From assembly GCA_028705905.1 (NCBI GenBank), contig JAQWCP010000061.1:1-7879 (forward strand): a stretch of 7,879 bases of DNA. Reading direction: 5' to 3'. The first letter of the stretch is position 1, and the number at the start of each line of letters is the position of its first letter. This document shows positions 6,459 to 7,879 of this stretch, piece by piece. The stretch comes from Oscillospiraceae bacterium (GTDB taxonomy: Bacteria; Bacillota; Clostridia; Oscillospirales; Oscillospiraceae). The notes beneath the pieces are model-generated. The model saw nothing but the letters and a program-made list of their open reading frames with translations. It had not been told where the DNA came from and searched no databases. A program made the position numbers and the translations under genes.

Positions 6459-7038
6459 AAGGTATCTCACCTTTCTCATAACGTGCCGGTGCTAAGCCCT
6501 GGACCAAAGCTCGCATTACCCAGCTTGTCACCTGTGTAATATACGCCGCGTCGTTCTTTAGATCTCCGGATGTTTTCATATACTGTCTGTGAACATCACC
6601 GATATATTCTCTTATATTTGGGAGGCAATTCGCCCTATTTTCTTCGCTGCGTTGCTTTAGGTAAGCCACAAAATACGCATGCAAATGCGCCTCATAAACA
6701 CGGTGTTCCCAAAGAGTCCCCGTAAAGCTGTCGTTATGGGGATAAGTGAAGGCATCCGCGAGATAGTGCATCAGCTTTCCCAGCCGATAGTAATCACGCA
6801 AATTCCAGTTATTTTTGCTCTGCAATTTTTTCAGCCCGTGTATGATGTAGTTAACTGAGTTATTGTAATTGTGCCCCCTGAGCTTTTGGCATTTGGCGAA
6901 GCCTTTCAGATAAGAGAACATATTAAAATCCGGTTCAATACACCCCAAAGCAAATACCTTTTGGTGTATCACCGAATCAACAGTCGGGATCTGCCTCAGC
7001 AGATATCCAGCCAAAAGCACATGACTTTTCGTTTCCAT
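6415..7038 (-). CDS. Zinc-dependent phospholipase C-like protein, cytosolic
   Basis: This 207-residue protein has the zinc-ligand pattern of the bacterial zinc phospholipase C family: H6, D37 (GCIEPDF), H56 (RGHNYNN), H91-x3-D95 (MHYLADAF), H101 (YPHND) and H112-x3-E116 (EHRVYE). The secreted enzymes also use their N-terminal Trp as a ligand after signal cleavage. Here there is no signal peptide and no Trp at the N-terminus, so the site differs and the protein should be cytosolic. The start ATG 7038 has AAGAGG (7049-7054) 10 bases upstream. An in-frame ATG at 7116 lacks a ribosome site and would place the leader hairpin inside the gene. The last 44 bases overlap the diacylglycerol glucosyltransferase gene. 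Release of diacylglycerol for that enzyme is an attractive inference. Activity is not proven by motifs alone. Confidence 0.88.
   Translation of the reverse strand: METKSHVLLAGYLLRQIPTVDSVIHQKVFALGCIEPDFNMFSYLKGFAKCQKLRGHNYNNSVNYIIHGLKKLQSKNNWNLRDYYRLGKLMHYLADAFTYPHNDSFTGTLWEHRVYEAHLHAYFVAYLKQRSEENRANCLPNIREYIGDVHRQYMKTSGDLKNDAAYITQVTSWVMRALVQGLAPARYEKGEIPYENTDYNRLVCTNR
6467..6474 (-). promoter_or_regulatory. Ribosome binding site inside the upstream coding region
   Basis: AAAGGTGA is a strong match to the 3' end of 16S rRNA and lies 8 bases before the ATG at 6458. It lies wholly within the phospholipase C coding sequence, so that gene's last codons also encode the ribosome site of the next gene. 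Confidence 0.75.
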
Positions 7039-7059
7039 ATTGAATAAACCTCTTAAAGT

Positions 7060-7102
7060 AAAAATTCGCTTGCCGTCTGGTACAGAACCAGTATAAGCAA
7101 GC
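7060..7102 (-). promoter_or_regulatory. Leader hairpin with T-run before the phospholipase operon
   Basis: On the - strand GCTTGC (7097-7102) pairs with GCAAGC (7068-7073), and inside it CTGGT (7087-7091) pairs with ACCAG (7077-7081) around a 5-base loop. An asymmetric internal loop separates the two stems. GAATTTTT follows the hairpin at once (T-run 7060-7064), six bases before the ribosome site. This looks like a transcription attenuator or a weak terminator in the 5' leader. No anti-terminator stem is obvious to me. Confidence 0.5.
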
Positions 7103-7105
7103 ATA

Positions 7106-7137
7106 TTAAACTGCATCTATCATCAAGTTAAACTGCA
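7106..7137. repeat. Pair of 10-base direct repeats in the divergent intergenic region
   Basis: TTAAACTGCA occurs at 7106-7115 and again at 7128-7137. The copies start 22 bases apart, about two helical turns, so a protein could bind both on the same face of the DNA. They lie upstream of the phospholipase C gene, between its leader hairpin and the padR promoter. A regulator site for the - strand operon is possible. With only two copies, chance is not excluded. Confidence 0.4.
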
Positions 7138-7160
7138 GATAAAATGTATAGTAATAGAAA

Positions 7161-7189
7161 TTGACAGAACAATCCCCTTGTGATATATT
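7161..7189 (+). promoter_or_regulatory. Sigma-70/SigA-type promoter of the padR operon
   Basis: A perfect -35 box TTGACA (7161-7166) is followed after exactly 17 bases by TATATT (7184-7189), five of six matches to the -10 consensus. Transcription should start near 7196, giving a leader of about 28 bases. The -10 box lies inside the left arm of the palindrome at 7172-7217, so repressor binding there would block RNA polymerase. Confidence 0.85.
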
Positions 7190-7217
7190 CAACAAGTTGA
7201 ATATATCACAAGGGGAT
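7172..7217. promoter_or_regulatory. Perfect palindromic operator over the padR promoter
   Basis: Two 22-base arms (7172-7193 and 7196-7217) are exact reverse complements around a 2-base centre (AA). The palindrome covers the -10 box, the predicted transcription start and the AAGGGG ribosome site (7210-7215). Each arm also holds an imperfect dyad of the form TTG-9 bases-CAA, so the site could be two repressor dimers side by side. PadR proteins bind inverted repeats and commonly repress their own genes, so autorepression is the natural reading. Because transcription should begin near the right arm, an mRNA hairpin is less likely than a DNA operator. Confidence 0.85.
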
Positions 7218-7223
7218 GATATT

Positions 7224-7784
7224 ATGTCGCTTAGGCATGGTATGCTTGGTCTGCTGAACTACGGGTCAATGACCGGTTATGAACTGGATAAAGCCTTTAA
7301 AGAGTCGCTGTCGTTTTTTTGGCAGGCGCAAACCAGCCAGATATACCGCGAGCTTGCCGCGATGGAACGCAAAGGATGGGTCAATAGCGAGCAGGTTATT
7401 CAAAATGAAAAACCAAATAAGCGTGTCTATACCATCACAGGCAGCGGAAAAGAGGAGCTCAAAAGCTGGCTCTGCACATCTGAAGCGGACATAGACGACG
7501 CGATGCGGGTAAGGAGTGCGTTTCTTATGCGCGTCTTTTTCGCCGGAGAAATGGAGAATGGAGAGGCTTTGTCCATGCTGCGGAAATATCGTGAGGCATG
7601 CGTCGGACAGAGCGAGGCCTTTGGCGCGGTACCCGAGTCGATTGCCCAGTATGGCGCGCTTGTTGACAACGAAGATCAAATAAAGTATTGGAAGGTCGTC
7701 GCACTATTTGGTGAAATATCTTACCGCGCCGGACTTGAATGGGTAAACAGAGCAATCGCCTTGCTGGAGGGAGAATGCAAATGA
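7224..7784 (+). CDS. PadR-family transcriptional repressor
   Basis: This 186-residue protein starts at ATG 7224, with AAGGGG (7210-7215) 8 bases upstream. An earlier in-frame start at 7161 would fall on the -35 box and is rejected. A winged helix-turn-helix spans about 3-83, with GYELDKAF (18-25), FFWQAQTSQIYRELAAME (31-48), GWV (51-53) and the wing PNKRVYTITGSGKEEL (64-79). A helical C-terminal dimerisation domain (about 92-183) makes it a longer, AphA/VirulFac-like PadR. Such repressors sense small phenolic or drug-like ligands or redox-active compounds. It stands behind a strong promoter with a palindromic operator and overlaps the next gene as ATGA, so the two are translationally coupled. 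The likely target is its own operon. The divergent glycolipid operon may also be affected, as the operator ends 134 bases from that operon's start. Confidence 0.93.
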   Translation: MSLRHGMLGLLNYGSMTGYELDKAFKESLSFFWQAQTSQIYRELAAMERKGWVNSEQVIQNEKPNKRVYTITGSGKEELKSWLCTSEADIDDAMRVRSAFLMRVFFAGEMENGEALSMLRKYREACVGQSEAFGAVPESIAQYGALVDNEDQIKYWKVVALFGEISYRAGLEWVNRAIALLEGECK

Positions 7785-7879
7785 ACGTACTTGTGCTGAA
7801 TGGATCGCCGAAGGGCGAAAACAGCAATACATTAAGGCTTACCCGCGCGTTTGTAGACGGGGCGGGCTGGACGGACGCT
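7781..7879 (+). CDS. Flavodoxin-like / NADPH-dependent FMN reductase family protein, 3'-truncated
   Basis: Only the first 33 codons are in the window. They read MNVLVLNGSPKGENSNTLRL and onward: a first beta strand, then the phosphate-binding loop NGSPKGENSNT that holds FMN phosphate in this fold. The start ATG 7781 overlaps the padR stop as ATGA, and GGAGGGAG (7766-7773) lies 7 bases upstream. A PadR repressor coupled to a small flavoprotein fits a ligand- or redox-responsive unit, with the enzyme reducing quinones, nitro compounds or iron chelates. The exact subfamily cannot be told from this fragment. Confidence 0.85.
   Translation, partial: MNVLVLNGSPKGENSNTLRLTRAFVDGAGWTDA

Noticed and set aside
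7039..7116. Longer phospholipase C start at ATG 7116 (26 extra residues)
   Set aside because: There is no ribosome site before it, it would translate the leader hairpin, and family proteins begin at the KSH-type motif just after the ATG at 7038.
7145..7172. Possible - strand promoter TTGTTC, 16 bases, TATACA for the phospholipase operon
   Set aside because: The -35 box matches consensus at only about three bases and the spacer is short. It would overlap the padR -35 box, and the evidence is too weak to list.
7266..7679. Open frame of 137 codons on the - strand
   Set aside because: It is antisense to padR, whose winged-helix motifs are unmistakable; there is no ribosome site or known domain.

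Overview
The window looks like a chromosomal segment from a mid-GC Firmicute, most likely a Clostridia-class gut or anaerobic species. This is inferred from AGGAGG-type ribosome sites, short overlaps between genes, and the gene families present. No mobile element, CRISPR array, rRNA or tRNA is visible.

There are three blocks. Block 1 (positions 2-2089, + strand) is the end of a surface-glycan operon: a 5'-truncated family 2 glycosyltransferase fused to a GtrA membrane domain, a membrane-anchored phosphodiester glycosidase (NAGPA-type) domain protein, and a 68-residue membrane protein. It closes on a long, nearly perfect inverted repeat (2087-2142) that would terminate transcription from both sides.

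Block 2 (2214-7038, - strand) appears to be a glycolipid operon. In transcription order it encodes a cytosolic zinc-dependent phospholipase C-like protein, a diacylglycerol glucosyltransferase-like GT4, a VTT/TVP38-family membrane protein, a CpoA-like second GT4 and a membrane protein with a double zinc ribbon. These five genes overlap or lie within about 15 bases of each other. A stem-loop region (2838-2889) then separates them from a PAP2 phosphatase on the same strand. The inferred logic is that phospholipase C releases diacylglycerol, one GT4 adds the first sugar, the CpoA-like GT4 adds the second, and the membrane proteins act in lipid movement or control. The PAP2 enzyme could also make diacylglycerol or recycle polyprenyl phosphate.

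Block 3 (7224-7879, + strand) is a PadR-family repressor gene translationally coupled to the start of a flavodoxin-like/NADPH-dependent FMN reductase gene cut by the window end. Its promoter is near consensus (TTGACA, 17 bases, TATATT). A perfect palindrome with 22-base arms lies over the -10 box, the predicted transcription start and the ribosome site, and is almost certainly an operator. The divergent 185-base region also holds a 10-base direct repeat and a hairpin with a T-run in the leader of the phospholipase operon.

The families are all recognisable. The less ordinary points are the phospholipase C plus glycolipid synthase arrangement with a 44-base gene overlap, the zinc-ribbon protein coupled to the glycosyltransferase, and the nested operator in front of padR.
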